In this document: positions 33,341 through 43,364 of the stretch, in pieces | How the letters are laid out: every line of letters starts with the position of its first letter | Position numbering within the stretch: the stretch's first letter is position 1 | NCBI RefSeq assembly: GCF_001899645.1 | Contig: NZ_MKVV01000057.1 | Span: forward strand, 98,360 to 151,557 | Direction of reading: 5' to 3' | Source of the DNA: Pseudonocardia sp. 73-21 | GTDB taxonomy: Bacteria > Actinomycetota > Actinomycetes > Mycobacteriales > Pseudonocardiaceae | DNA: 53,198 nt | The notes under the pieces: generated by a model | Seen by the model: the letters and a program-made list of their open reading frames with translations, nothing else | What the model was told of the DNA's origin: nothing | Databases searched by the model: none | Made by a program: the position numbers and the translations under genes

Positions 33341-34887
33341 GCCTGGCTCCCTGCGGTGGATGCAACAGAAGGCGTCGGGAAGCCCCCGACCGCCTGCTCG
33401 AACGTGTGCGCCACGCGCAGCACGGTCGCGTCGTCGAACTGCTTACCGATGATCATCATTCCGGTCGGGAGACCGTTCACCAGGCCGGCGGGCACCGAGC
33501 AGGCCGGGTGACCGGTGACGTCCGTGACACAGGTGTTGGTGATCATCTCGAGCGCGCGCGGGATGGTCTCCTCGCGCGGCGCGTCGGGCTTGGGGATGAG
33601 CGTGGCCTGCAGCGGCAGCGTCGGCATCACCAGCACGTCGAACCGCGACAGCGCCTCGTCGTAGGCCTTGCGCAGCTCGATGGCCAGGTTCTGCGCCATC
33701 GCGTAGTGCTTGCCCCGGTAGCGGTTGATCGCGGCGCCGCCGGTGAGCAGCACCAGCTTGACCGTCTCGGAGAACTGGCTGCCGTCGGAACGCCACTTGT
33801 TGCCGTAGTACTCGATGATCTCGGGGTCGTAGAGGCCCTTCCAGTTCATCCCGTAGCCGTTGAGGTCGACCATCTGCACGGCCGGCCCCTCGACGGCGAT
33901 GACGTCCCAGATCTTGGCGCCGTGCAGGTGCCAGGGGACGGAGATCTCCTCGGCGGTGAGCCCGGCGCCGGTCAGGGTGTCGACGGCGGCGCGCACGGCG
34001 TCGTTGACGCCCTGCTCGGCGTTGGCCTGCGCGAAGCCCTCGCTGACGACGCCGATCCGCAGCCCCTCGGCGCCGCGCGCGAGCGCAGCGACGTAGTCGT
34101 CGGGCACCAGGTCGCGCGGCTGGCGGGGGTCGAGGCCGTCCGGCCCGGCGATCACGTTGAGGACCTTCGCGGCGTCGGCGACCGTGCGGGTGATCGGGCC
34201 GAGGTGGTCGATGGTGGCCTCGATCGGGAACGCGCCGGTGTAGGGCACGAGGCCCCAGGTGGGCTTGTGCCCGACGGTGCCGGTGTACGCGCTCGGGATG
34301 CGGACCGATCCGCCCTGGTCGCCACCGGTGGCGACGTCGACGATGCCGGCCATCACCAGCGCCGCGCTGCCCGAGGACGACCCGCCCGCGCTGCGCGTCT
34401 CGTCCCAGGGGTTGCGGACGGCGCCGGTGCGGGAGGTGTGCGAGCCGCCGGAGAAGCAGAGGTCCTCGCAGACGGCCTTGCCGGCGATGGTGGCGCCGGC
34501 GGCGAGCATGCGGGAGACGACCGTGGCGTCGCGCAGGGGCGTGTAGCCCTCGATGGTGGTGGAGCCGTTCATCATCGGGACACCGGCCACGGCGGTGTTG
34601 TCCTTGACCGCCACGGTCATCCCGGCGAGCGGGCCGTCCTCGGCCCCGGCGATCGAGGTGGTGACGTACCAGGCGTTGAACGGGTTGTCGGCGTCCTCGG
34701 GGCGGGTCCAGGCGCGCTCCGGCATGGTGGGTGCGGTCGCGGCGTAGAGCTCCTCGACGGCGTCCCACGAGCCGAGCAGACCGTGCACCATCGGGCTGAA
34801 CGACGCGATGGCGTCGGCGTCGAGATCGAGTCCGTAGTGCGCGGCCACGGCGCTCAGAGCGGCAGCGTCCGGTGGGTCGACAGGCAT
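33337..34887 (-). CDS. Amidase (amidase-signature family) of the nitrile pathway
   Basis: Hydrolyses the amide made by the hydratase to carboxylate and ammonia. The Ser-cisSer-Lys triad is visible: Lys95 in V-A-V-K-D-N, Ser170 in G-G-S-S-S-G-S and nucleophile Ser194 in G-D-Q-G-G-S-V-R-I-P. The surrounding V-G-H-K-P-T-W-G-L-V-P-Y-T-G-A-F-P-I-E block is that of the Rhodococcus nitrile-cluster amidases. 516 aa, the normal size. ATG 34887 is used, with GGAGCT before it. First gene of the operon, preceded by its own promoter at ~34915-34944. Confidence 0.93.
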   Translation of the reverse strand: MPVDPPDAAALSAVAAHYGLDLDADAIASFSPMVHGLLGSWDAVEELYAATAPTMPERAWTRPEDADNPFNAWYVTTSIAGAEDGPLAGMTVAVKDNTAVAGVPMMNGSTTIEGYTPLRDATVVSRMLAAGATIAGKAVCEDLCFSGGSHTSRTGAVRNPWDETRSAGGSSSGSAALVMAGIVDVATGGDQGGSVRIPSAYTGTVGHKPTWGLVPYTGAFPIEATIDHLGPITRTVADAAKVLNVIAGPDGLDPRQPRDLVPDDYVAALARGAEGLRIGVVSEGFAQANAEQGVNDAVRAAVDTLTGAGLTAEEISVPWHLHGAKIWDVIAVEGPAVQMVDLNGYGMNWKGLYDPEIIEYYGNKWRSDGSQFSETVKLVLLTGGAAINRYRGKHYAMAQNLAIELRKAYDEALSRFDVLVMPTLPLQATLIPKPDAPREETIPRALEMITNTCVTDVTGHPACSVPAGLVNGLPTGMMIIGKQFDDATVLRVAHTFEQAVGGFPTPSVASTAGSQA

Positions 34888-34914
34888 GGAAGCTCCTCGC
34901 ATCGGGTGGCGAGA

Positions 34915-34960
34915 ACCTTATGGACTGCGCAGGTATCGAGTCAATGCGCGATGGCGCGTT
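34915..34960 (-). promoter_or_regulatory. Promoter of the nitrile operon with an 18-base palindrome
   Basis: Minus-strand TTGACT (34944-34939), 18-base spacer, TAAGGT (34920-34915), ending 28 bases before the amidase ATG. Just upstream, AATGCGCGATGGCGCGTT (34943-34960) is an imperfect 18-base palindrome that touches the -35, a likely regulator-binding site. Confidence 0.6.
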
Positions 34961-35004
34961 GACATGTTGTTCACCTACCGTGGATACGCAGAGTGACCGC
35001 GAGC

Positions 35005-35343
35005 TCAGACGGCCCGGGCGTCCGTTGCGTCGGTGACCGTCGACTCCGCGGCGAGCTTGGCGGCGTCGAGCGAGCCCTGGAACAGCTCCTGCAGCAGCCT
35101 GATCACGTCCTGGCCGGGCCCGTCCGTGTCGACGGAGTAGTAGCGGAATCGGCCGGTGCGACGCTCGGTGATGAGGCCCGCGATGCGCAGGACGCGGAGG
35201 TGGCTGGACACGGCGGTGCGCCCGACCCGCTGGATCGCGCTCGACAGCTCACCGGCGCTGCACTCCTCGCGGGCGGCCAGCACCCCGAGGATCTCGCGGC
35301 GGACCGGGTCCGCCAGCGCGTCGAATGCCAGGTCGGCAGCCAC
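35005..35343 (-). CDS. ArsR-family winged-helix regulator
   Basis: A 112-residue small regulator: A-D-P-V-R-R-E-I-L-G-V-L-A start, recognition helix V-S-S-H-L-R-V-L-R-I-A-G-L, wing R-T-G-R-F-R-Y-Y-S-V. No metal-binding Cys motif at the usual site (E-E-C-S-A has one Cys), so it may not sense metals. It begins with GTG 35343 and lies 117 bases upstream of the amidase start in the same direction, a candidate regulator of the nitrile operon. Confidence 0.85.
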   Translation of the reverse strand: MAADLAFDALADPVRREILGVLAAREECSAGELSSAIQRVGRTAVSSHLRVLRIAGLITERRTGRFRYYSVDTDGPGQDVIRLLQELFQGSLDAAKLAAESTVTDATDARAV

Positions 35344-35376
35344 GTTCGAATGCCCCTTCCACCCCGTGCCGACGGG

Positions 35377-36249
35377 TCATCGACCGTCGACATGTGCTAC
35401 CGAGGGTAGCTGATGTGCACGAAGTTCCTGTAGACCGACCACGCGCAGCAGGTCCAGGGCCTGGGCCGCGGGTGTGTCCGGGGCCGCCGAGTACACGAGC
35501 AGGACCTGGTCGTCGGCGTGCACGAGCAGGGTGTCGCAGTCCAGCTCGATCGGGCCGAGCTGGGGATGGCGCAGCGTCTTGTGGTCGCTGTGGCGTTCGT
35601 CGAGGTCGCGGAGATCCCAGAGCCGCGCGAAGTCGGCGCTGTCGGCCCGCAGCTCACGGACGAGCGCGGCGAGGCCCGGATCGTCGGGGTAGCGGGCCGC
35701 CGAGCGGCGGAGGTCGGAGACCAGGGCCCGGTCGAGCCGCTCGCGCTCGGCCGGGTCGCCGCCCATCCGGCGGTCGCCGGTGAACCCCAGCCGGGCCATG
35801 TTGCGGCGGGCCAGGGGGATCGCGGACAGGTCGCCGAGCAGGGCCGCGCCCATCGGGTTCCATGCGAGCACGTCGGTCTTCGCGTCCAGCAGGACCGCCG
35901 GCAGGTCGGTGAACCGGTCCATCAGGCGCAGCACGCTCGGTCGCACCGTGCTGCGGATCCGGCCCGGCCGGGGCGGCGAACCACCGGCGAGATGGAACAG
36001 GTGGTCGCGCTCGGCGTCGTTGACGCGCAGGGCGCGGGCCAGCGCCGTCAGCACCGCGTCGGAGGGGTGGGGGCCACGACCCTGTTCGAGGCGGGTCAGG
36101 TAGTCGACGGACACACCGGCGAGCGCGGCCACCTCCTCGCGCCGCAGCCCCGGGGTGCGGCGGCGGACCCCGGCGGGCAGGCCGGCGTCGGCCGGGCGCA
36201 GCCGCTCGCGCCACGTGCGGAGTGCGGCTCCGAGCTCGGTGCGTTCCAT
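35377..36249 (-). CDS. MmyB-like XRE-family transcriptional regulator
   Basis: A 290-residue regulator with an N-terminal XRE helix-turn-helix (L-R-R-E-E-V-A-A-L-A-G-V-S-V-D-Y-L-T-R-L-E-Q-G) and a C-terminal PAS-like MmyB ligand domain (A-W-N-P-M-G-A-A-L, then L-R-H-P-x-L-G-P-I-E-L-D). The last ~12 residues depart from the family's usual end. ATG 36249 is used; ATG 36261 is also possible. Such genes often regulate a divergent MFS pump, and here the sequence opposite is just such a pump's remnant. Confidence 0.87.
   Translation of the reverse strand: MERTELGAALRTWRERLRPADAGLPAGVRRRTPGLRREEVAALAGVSVDYLTRLEQGRGPHPSDAVLTALARALRVNDAERDHLFHLAGGSPPRPGRIRSTVRPSVLRLMDRFTDLPAVLLDAKTDVLAWNPMGAALLGDLSAIPLARRNMARLGFTGDRRMGGDPAERERLDRALVSDLRRSAARYPDDPGLAALVRELRADSADFARLWDLRDLDERHSDHKTLRHPQLGPIELDCDTLLVHADDQVLLVYSAAPDTPAAQALDLLRVVGLQELRAHQLPSVAHVDGR
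35396..35410. repeat. Perfect 6-bp inverted repeat near the 3' end of the MmyB-like gene
   Basis: GCTACC-GAG-GGTAGC lies inside the last codons of the regulator, ~50 bases upstream of the ArsR start. It may be an ArsR-type operator or a short hairpin; it has no T-tract. Confidence 0.35.
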
Positions 36250-36317
36250 GCCGTCCAGCATGCCGGTTCGGGAGGTGCCCATCCTGGTACAACCGGTCCC
36301 CCGCTGGACCGGGGCTG

Positions 36318-36627
36318 CGGCGGCGCCGCCATGCCGGCGCTGATCATGGACGCCGTGCCGGTCGGGCTCTCGGCCGCGGCCAACGGCCTCAACTCGCTGA
36401 TGCGCGCGGTCGGCACCGCGCTGTCGAGCTCCGTGACGGCCGTGGTGCTCGCCGGCCTCACGGCCGGCGTGGGCTCCGCGGTCCTCCCGTCCGCGGCCGG
36501 CATCCAGGTGGCGCTGCTGATCTCCGCCGGGGCGTCGATCGTCGGGCTGGGCGTCACGTTGCTCATCCCGCGGCGGGTGGCCGCGGCGTCGGTGCCCGAC
36601 GCGGCGCTCACGCCGGCGGCACCGTGA
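36318..36627 (+). pseudogene. C-terminal remnant of an MFS (DHA2-type) transporter
   Basis: Reads A-L-I-M-D-A-V-P-V-G, A-A-A-N-G-L-N-S-L-M-R-A-V-G-T-A-L-S-S-S and then two hydrophobic helices to a TGA. This is the end of a 14-helix EmrB/QacA-like exporter. The first ~350 residues are missing and no ribosome site precedes the first ATG (36331). Divergent from the MmyB-like regulator. Confidence 0.75.
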
Positions 36628-36657
36628 GCGCGTGCCGAACCCGGACCTCGGTCCGCC

Positions 36658-37063
36658 CGCCCGCCTGGTGATCGCGTGGAACGGGGGGCGGCCGATGCTC
36701 CCCGGCGGCACCGGGCGGTGACCACGTCCGCGCCGGGTGGCTGGCGACGTGGTGCGGATGCACGTCGTCAACGGCAGCGGCGAGGTGCACCCGATGCACC
36801 TGCACGGCCACCACGCCGTGGTGCTGGCCGGCAACGGGGTGGCGGCCACGGGGAGCCCGTGGTGGGTGGGCTCCCTCGACGTGGCCGACGGCGACTCCTT
36901 CGACATCGCGTTCGTGGCCGACAACCCCGGCATCGGGACGGACCACTGTCACAACCTGCCCCACGCGTCCCAGGGGCCGGTGGCGCACCTGATGTACACG
37001 GGCGTGACCGAGCCGTACCGGGTGGGGGGCGGTGCCGTGAACGCGCCGGAGCGAGCGCCGTGA
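36658..37063 (+). pseudogene. C-terminal remnant of a multicopper oxidase
   Basis: After a frame change near 36720 the sequence reads V-R-M-H-V-V-N, H-P-M-H-L-H-G-H-H-A-V-V-L (type 3/trinuclear His-x-His) and D-H-C-H-N-L-P-H-A-S-Q-G (type 1/3 copper Cys-His motif). Only the last ~110 residues of the third cupredoxin domain remain. The first two domains are gone and a TGA interrupts the upstream part (A-W-N-G-G-R-P). A short protein from ATG 36737 could be made but would lack half the ligands. Confidence 0.75.
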
Positions 37064-37098
37064 CAGGCTTCCCCGTCGGCGACTGACGGGGGAGCAAC

Positions 37099-38628
37099 GT
37101 GCGCAGGATCGTCACGGTCGGGGTGGTCGCGGTCGTGGTCGCCGTGGTGATCGGGGTCGTGGTGGCCACCACGCGGGGGCCCGCACCGGCCCCGGTGGCC
37201 GCACCCGCGTTCCATCCGGCGCCCGTCACGTGGGGACCGTGCACCGACCAGGCCCTGACCGCGGCCGGTGCCCAGTGCGGCACCGTCAGGGTCCCGCTCG
37301 ACCGGGCCGACCCGGCCGGGCCCACCGTCGCGCTGGCCGTGTCCCGGGTGCGCCACACCGTCCCCGACGCGAAGTACCAGGGCGTGGTGCTGGTCAACCC
37401 GGGCGGCCCGGGCGGCTCCGGGCTGGAGCAGTCGACGCTGGGTGCCTCGGTGCCGAACGGCGTCGGCGGGAGCTACGACTGGATCGGCTTCGACCCGCGC
37501 GGCGTCGGCGCGAGCAGGCCCGCGCTGAGCTGCGTGCCCACCTACGCCGGCTACGGCCGTCCCGACTACGACCCCGCGACGCCCGGCGCCCGGGACGCCT
37601 GGACGAAGCGCGTGGCCGACTACACCGCGGCGTGCGACCGCAACGGCGGCGCGCTGCTGCGGCACATGACCACCGTGGACTCCGCCACGGACATGGACAG
37701 CATCCGCCAGGCGCTGGGCGTCGAGCAGATCACCTACTACGGCTACTCGTACGGCACCTACCTCGGCCAGGTCTACGGCACGCTGTTCCCCGACCGGGTG
37801 CGGCGGATGGTGCTCGACGGCGTGGTCGACGCGCGCCACGTCTGGTACCAGGCCAACCTCGACCAGGACGTGGCCTTCGAGAAGAACATCGGGATCTTCT
37901 TCGACTGGGTCGCGAAGTACGACGGCGTCTACCACCTCGGCAACTCCGGCGACGACGTCGAGAAGCTCTACTACGCGCAGAAGGCGAAGCTGCGCACGTC
38001 GCCCGCGGGCGGGGTGGTGGGCCCGTCGGAGTGGAACGACCTGTTCCTGGCGGCCGGCTACAACGTCGGGTCCTGGGGAAGCGTGGCCACGGCGTTCGCG
38101 CGGTGGGTCACGGCGGGCGACGCGTCGGCCCTGAAGACGGTGTACGAGGGGTCCACGTCGATCGCCGACGACAACACCTACGCCGTCTACCTCGCCGTGC
38201 AGTGCACCGACGCCCCCTGGCCGCCCGACCAGGCGACCTGGACCGCCGACAACACGAAGGTCGCGGCGCAGGCGCCGTTCGAGACGTGGGGCAACGCCTG
38301 GTACAACGCGCCGTGCCGGATCTGGCCGGCGCCGGCGGGCCCGCCCGTCGCGGTCGACGGCAGCAAGGTGGCGAGCACCCTGCTCATCAGCGAGACCCTG
38401 GACGGGGCCACGCCGTTCAGCGGGGCGCTGGCCACGCGGCGGCTGTTCCCGACCGCGTCGCTCGTGGAGGGGGTGGGCGGCACGACCCACGCGGCGTCGC
38501 TGTCGGGCGACAGCTGCGTCGACGGCGCGGTGGCCGCCTACCTCGCGACCGGGGCGCTCCCCACCCGCAAGCCCGGCGACGGCTCCGACGCGCAGTGCGC
38601 GCCCTTGCCGCCGCCGACGCCGAGATGA
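37099..38628 (+). CDS. Membrane-anchored alpha/beta hydrolase, tripeptidyl-aminopeptidase-like (SlpD/TAP type)
   Basis: A 509-residue exported hydrolase. An N-terminal hydrophobic segment (4-25) without a cleavage motif probably anchors it. The catalytic domain has the oxyanion loop N-P-G-G-P-G-G-S-G, F-D-P-R-G-V-G, the nucleophile elbow G-Y-S-Y-G (Ser217) and a TAP-like C-terminal lid/acid/His region (E-T-L-D-G-A-T-P and G-G-T-T-H-A). Family members remove N-terminal tripeptides from secreted proteins or hydrolyse esters. GTG 37099 has GGGGGAG upstream. Cysteines C48, C60 and others suggest disulfides in the exported form. Confidence 0.88.
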   Translation: MRRIVTVGVVAVVVAVVIGVVVATTRGPAPAPVAAPAFHPAPVTWGPCTDQALTAAGAQCGTVRVPLDRADPAGPTVALAVSRVRHTVPDAKYQGVVLVNPGGPGGSGLEQSTLGASVPNGVGGSYDWIGFDPRGVGASRPALSCVPTYAGYGRPDYDPATPGARDAWTKRVADYTAACDRNGGALLRHMTTVDSATDMDSIRQALGVEQITYYGYSYGTYLGQVYGTLFPDRVRRMVLDGVVDARHVWYQANLDQDVAFEKNIGIFFDWVAKYDGVYHLGNSGDDVEKLYYAQKAKLRTSPAGGVVGPSEWNDLFLAAGYNVGSWGSVATAFARWVTAGDASALKTVYEGSTSIADDNTYAVYLAVQCTDAPWPPDQATWTADNTKVAAQAPFETWGNAWYNAPCRIWPAPAGPPVAVDGSKVASTLLISETLDGATPFSGALATRRLFPTASLVEGVGGTTHAASLSGDSCVDGAVAAYLATGALPTRKPGDGSDAQCAPLPPPTPR

Positions 38629-38634
38629 CCGGGG

Positions 38635-38949
38635 CTAGCCGAACGAGCCGGCCGCCACCTGCTTCGGGTCGGACCGGTCGGTGTCGTGCAGCCGGCGGAC
38701 GGCGACGGCGAGGCCCGGCAGGATCGTCGCCAGCGCGTAGATGCCGCTGAGCAGGCCGAGGTTGGCGGAGAACGCGAGGCCGGCCGACCCGCTGCTGCCG
38801 GTGATGTTGCCGGTGCCGATCAGGCTGTCGACCACGGTGAGCACGATGAGGGCGATCGCGTTGAACAACGCGAACATCCAGTACTCCGTGCGACGGGCGC
38901 GTCCGCTGAAGTCGACGTACTGCCTGAGCACCTTGACGTACCAGTTCAC
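38635..38949 (-). CDS. DUF805 membrane protein, C-terminally shortened
   Basis: A 104-residue small membrane protein. The start N-W-Y-V-K-V-L-R-Q-Y-V-D-F-S-G-R-A-R-R-T-E-Y-W-M-F and the R-R-L-H-D-T-D-R-S motif define DUF805. Family members continue with G-W-W and one more helix pair; here the chain ends eleven residues later (D-P-K-Q-V-A-A-G-S-F-G). This could be a truncated but still expressed form. GTG 38949 has GGAGG upstream. Function unknown. Confidence 0.75.
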   Translation of the reverse strand: MNWYVKVLRQYVDFSGRARRTEYWMFALFNAIALIVLTVVDSLIGTGNITGSSGSAGLAFSANLGLLSGIYALATILPGLAVAVRRLHDTDRSDPKQVAAGSFG

Positions 38950-39044
38950 GACGTGCCTCCTTGTCCTTGACCGTCGGCAGCCGGTGATCGGGCGGGGAGC
39001 ACGGCACGGCACGGAAGCGGTGAAACAGTTGTTTCCCGGAGCCG

Positions 39045-40100
39045 TTACCGGAAAGTGGCCGCGGCGAGTCGTTCGGCCAGATGGCGCAGCGCCAGGGGGT
39101 AGCGGTACTCGATGCCGCCGTGCCCCGCGTCGAACAGCTCGAAGTGGGTGACGGTGGCGCCGGCCGTCTCGCACGCGTCCCGGAAGGCCTGCGCGCCGAG
39201 GTCGAGGAACCACTCGTCGCGGGTGCCCGCGTCGATCCAGATCGCCCGCATCGACCGCAGCGCCTCGGCGTGCCGCGGCGCCATCCGCACCGGGTCCCAG
39301 GCCTGCCAGCGGGCCCAGACCTCGTCGTCGAGGACGCCGGTGGCAGGGTCGATCGGGTGGTGCACGGTGCCGTCGGGGTCGGCGGAGTAGCAGGCGGCCA
39401 TCGCGTAGGAGTTGAGGATGTCCCCGTCGGTGCCCTTCGACATCGCCGGCCGCGAACGGAGGTCGGCCAGGAAGTTCTCCCACGACCCGTCGTAGGACTC
39501 GCGCAGCGCTCGGACGGAGGCGGCCTCGTCGTGCAGGTAGCAGGTCTCGAAGCAGGCGTCGCCCGCGTGGGTGGCCAGCGCGCCGAACACGTCGGGGCGC
39601 AGCATCGCGTTGACCATCGCCCCGTAGCCGCCCGAGGACTTGCCCGCGATGCCGCGGTGGTCGCGGTCGGCCCGCGTCGCGTAGTGCGCGTCGACGAAGG
39701 AGACGACGTCCTCGCACAGGTACGTGGCGTAGCGGCCGGTGGCGGGGGAGTCGACGAACTGGCTGCCGCCGATCGACGTCCACGCGTCGACGTGCGCCAC
39801 CAGCGCGCGGGGCACCGCCGGGTCGGCGAACAGGTCGTCGACGAGCTCGAGATAGGTCGGGCGCAGCGTCGAGCGGGCGGCCCACCGGTCCAGCTGCCCG
39901 GTGAACCCCTGGATCACGTAGATCACCGGCAGCGCCCCGGCGTCCTCGGCGCCCGGCGGCACGTAGACGGCCAGCGGGCGGACGTGCGGGTCGCCGAGGG
40001 CGTTGCCGCGCAGCGCCGGGCTGTCGATCGCGTGGACGTCGAGGCGGCCGGCGAGCGGGCGGGCCCAGGGCGGACCGATGTCGGGCGGGACGAAGGTCAT
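39045..40100 (-). CDS. Alpha/beta hydrolase esterase (esterase D/EstA-like)
   Basis: A 351-residue hydrolase: V-I-Y-V-I-Q-G-F-T-G oxyanion strand, G-K-S-S-G-G-Y-G nucleophile elbow, D-A-G-T-R-D-E-W-F acidic residue and G-H-G-G-I-E-Y-R-Y histidine. This is the layout of trehalose-mycolyltransferase-like and esterase D-like enzymes. There is no signal peptide, so it is probably cytoplasmic. It lies 29 bases after ppdK on the same strand and may be transcribed with it. Substrate unknown. Confidence 0.87.
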   Translation of the reverse strand: MTFVPPDIGPPWARPLAGRLDVHAIDSPALRGNALGDPHVRPLAVYVPPGAEDAGALPVIYVIQGFTGQLDRWAARSTLRPTYLELVDDLFADPAVPRALVAHVDAWTSIGGSQFVDSPATGRYATYLCEDVVSFVDAHYATRADRDHRGIAGKSSGGYGAMVNAMLRPDVFGALATHAGDACFETCYLHDEAASVRALRESYDGSWENFLADLRSRPAMSKGTDGDILNSYAMAACYSADPDGTVHHPIDPATGVLDDEVWARWQAWDPVRMAPRHAEALRSMRAIWIDAGTRDEWFLDLGAQAFRDACETAGATVTHFELFDAGHGGIEYRYPLALRHLAERLAAATFR

Positions 40101-40129
40101 TCTCCCATCGTCCGCCGTGGCATCCCGCG

Positions 40130-42874
<2,745 letters not shown>

Positions 42875-43010
42875 CGTCGTCTCCTTCAGGCAGGGTGTCG
42901 GACGACGGTAGTTCGCCGAGTGGTCATTTGGATCTCACAATGACATCCGTATCGATCCCGAGGGCCCGGCTCTACGCCACACCCCACCCCCTTGACACCT
43001 GCAGACCTCG
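42875..43010 (-). other. ppdK-ferredoxin intergenic region
   Basis: 136 bases. CACACCCC (42978-42985) can pair with GGGGTGTG (43021-43028, inside the ferredoxin 3' end) across a 35-base loop, a weak possible terminator of the box operon. The rest presumably holds the ppdK promoter; no clear -35/-10 pair seen. Confidence 0.3.
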
Positions 43011-43352
43011 TCAGGCCTGGGGGGTGTGCTTGGCCACCAGCTCCGTGTCCACCCCGACCGCGCCGATCCCCATCGCCCCTCCGGGTGCACCGATGGGCTC
43101 GTCGCGGCCGGGCAGGACCGTGTCGAAGAACGTGGCGTTGTCCGCGACGTGGGCCTCGAAGTCGGGGTCCACGGCGCGGTCCTGGCTGATCGCCTCCACC
43201 GGGCACACCGGCTCGCAGGCGCCGCAGTCGATGCACTCGACCGGGGAGATGTAGAGCTTGCGCGAGCCCTCGTAGATGCAGTCGACGGGGCACTCGTCGA
43301 CGCACGAGCGGTCCATCACGTCGATACAGGGCTCGGCGATCACGTACGGCAT
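43011..43352 (-). CDS. fdxA: 7Fe ferredoxin
   Basis: A 113-residue electron carrier with C-I-D-V-M-D-R-S-C-V-D-E-C-P-V-D-C (Cys 9, 17, 21, 25) and C-I-D-C-G-A-C-E-P-V-C-P (40, 43, 46, 50), the spacing of 3Fe-4S/4Fe-4S ferredoxins. It is the last gene of the box operon, 12 bases after boxB. A dedicated role as electron donor to the BoxB oxygenase, in place of the missing BoxA reductase, is suggested by this position only. Confidence 0.92.
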   Translation of the reverse strand: MPYVIAEPCIDVMDRSCVDECPVDCIYEGSRKLYISPVECIDCGACEPVCPVEAISQDRAVDPDFEAHVADNATFFDTVLPGRDEPIGAPGGAMGIGAVGVDTELVAKHTPQA

Positions 43353-43364
43353 TGCTGGATCCTG

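Noticed and set aside
36737..37063. Functional small copper protein from ATG 36737
   Set aside because: It keeps only the third-domain ligands of a multicopper oxidase, and upstream homologous sequence is interrupted by a stop.
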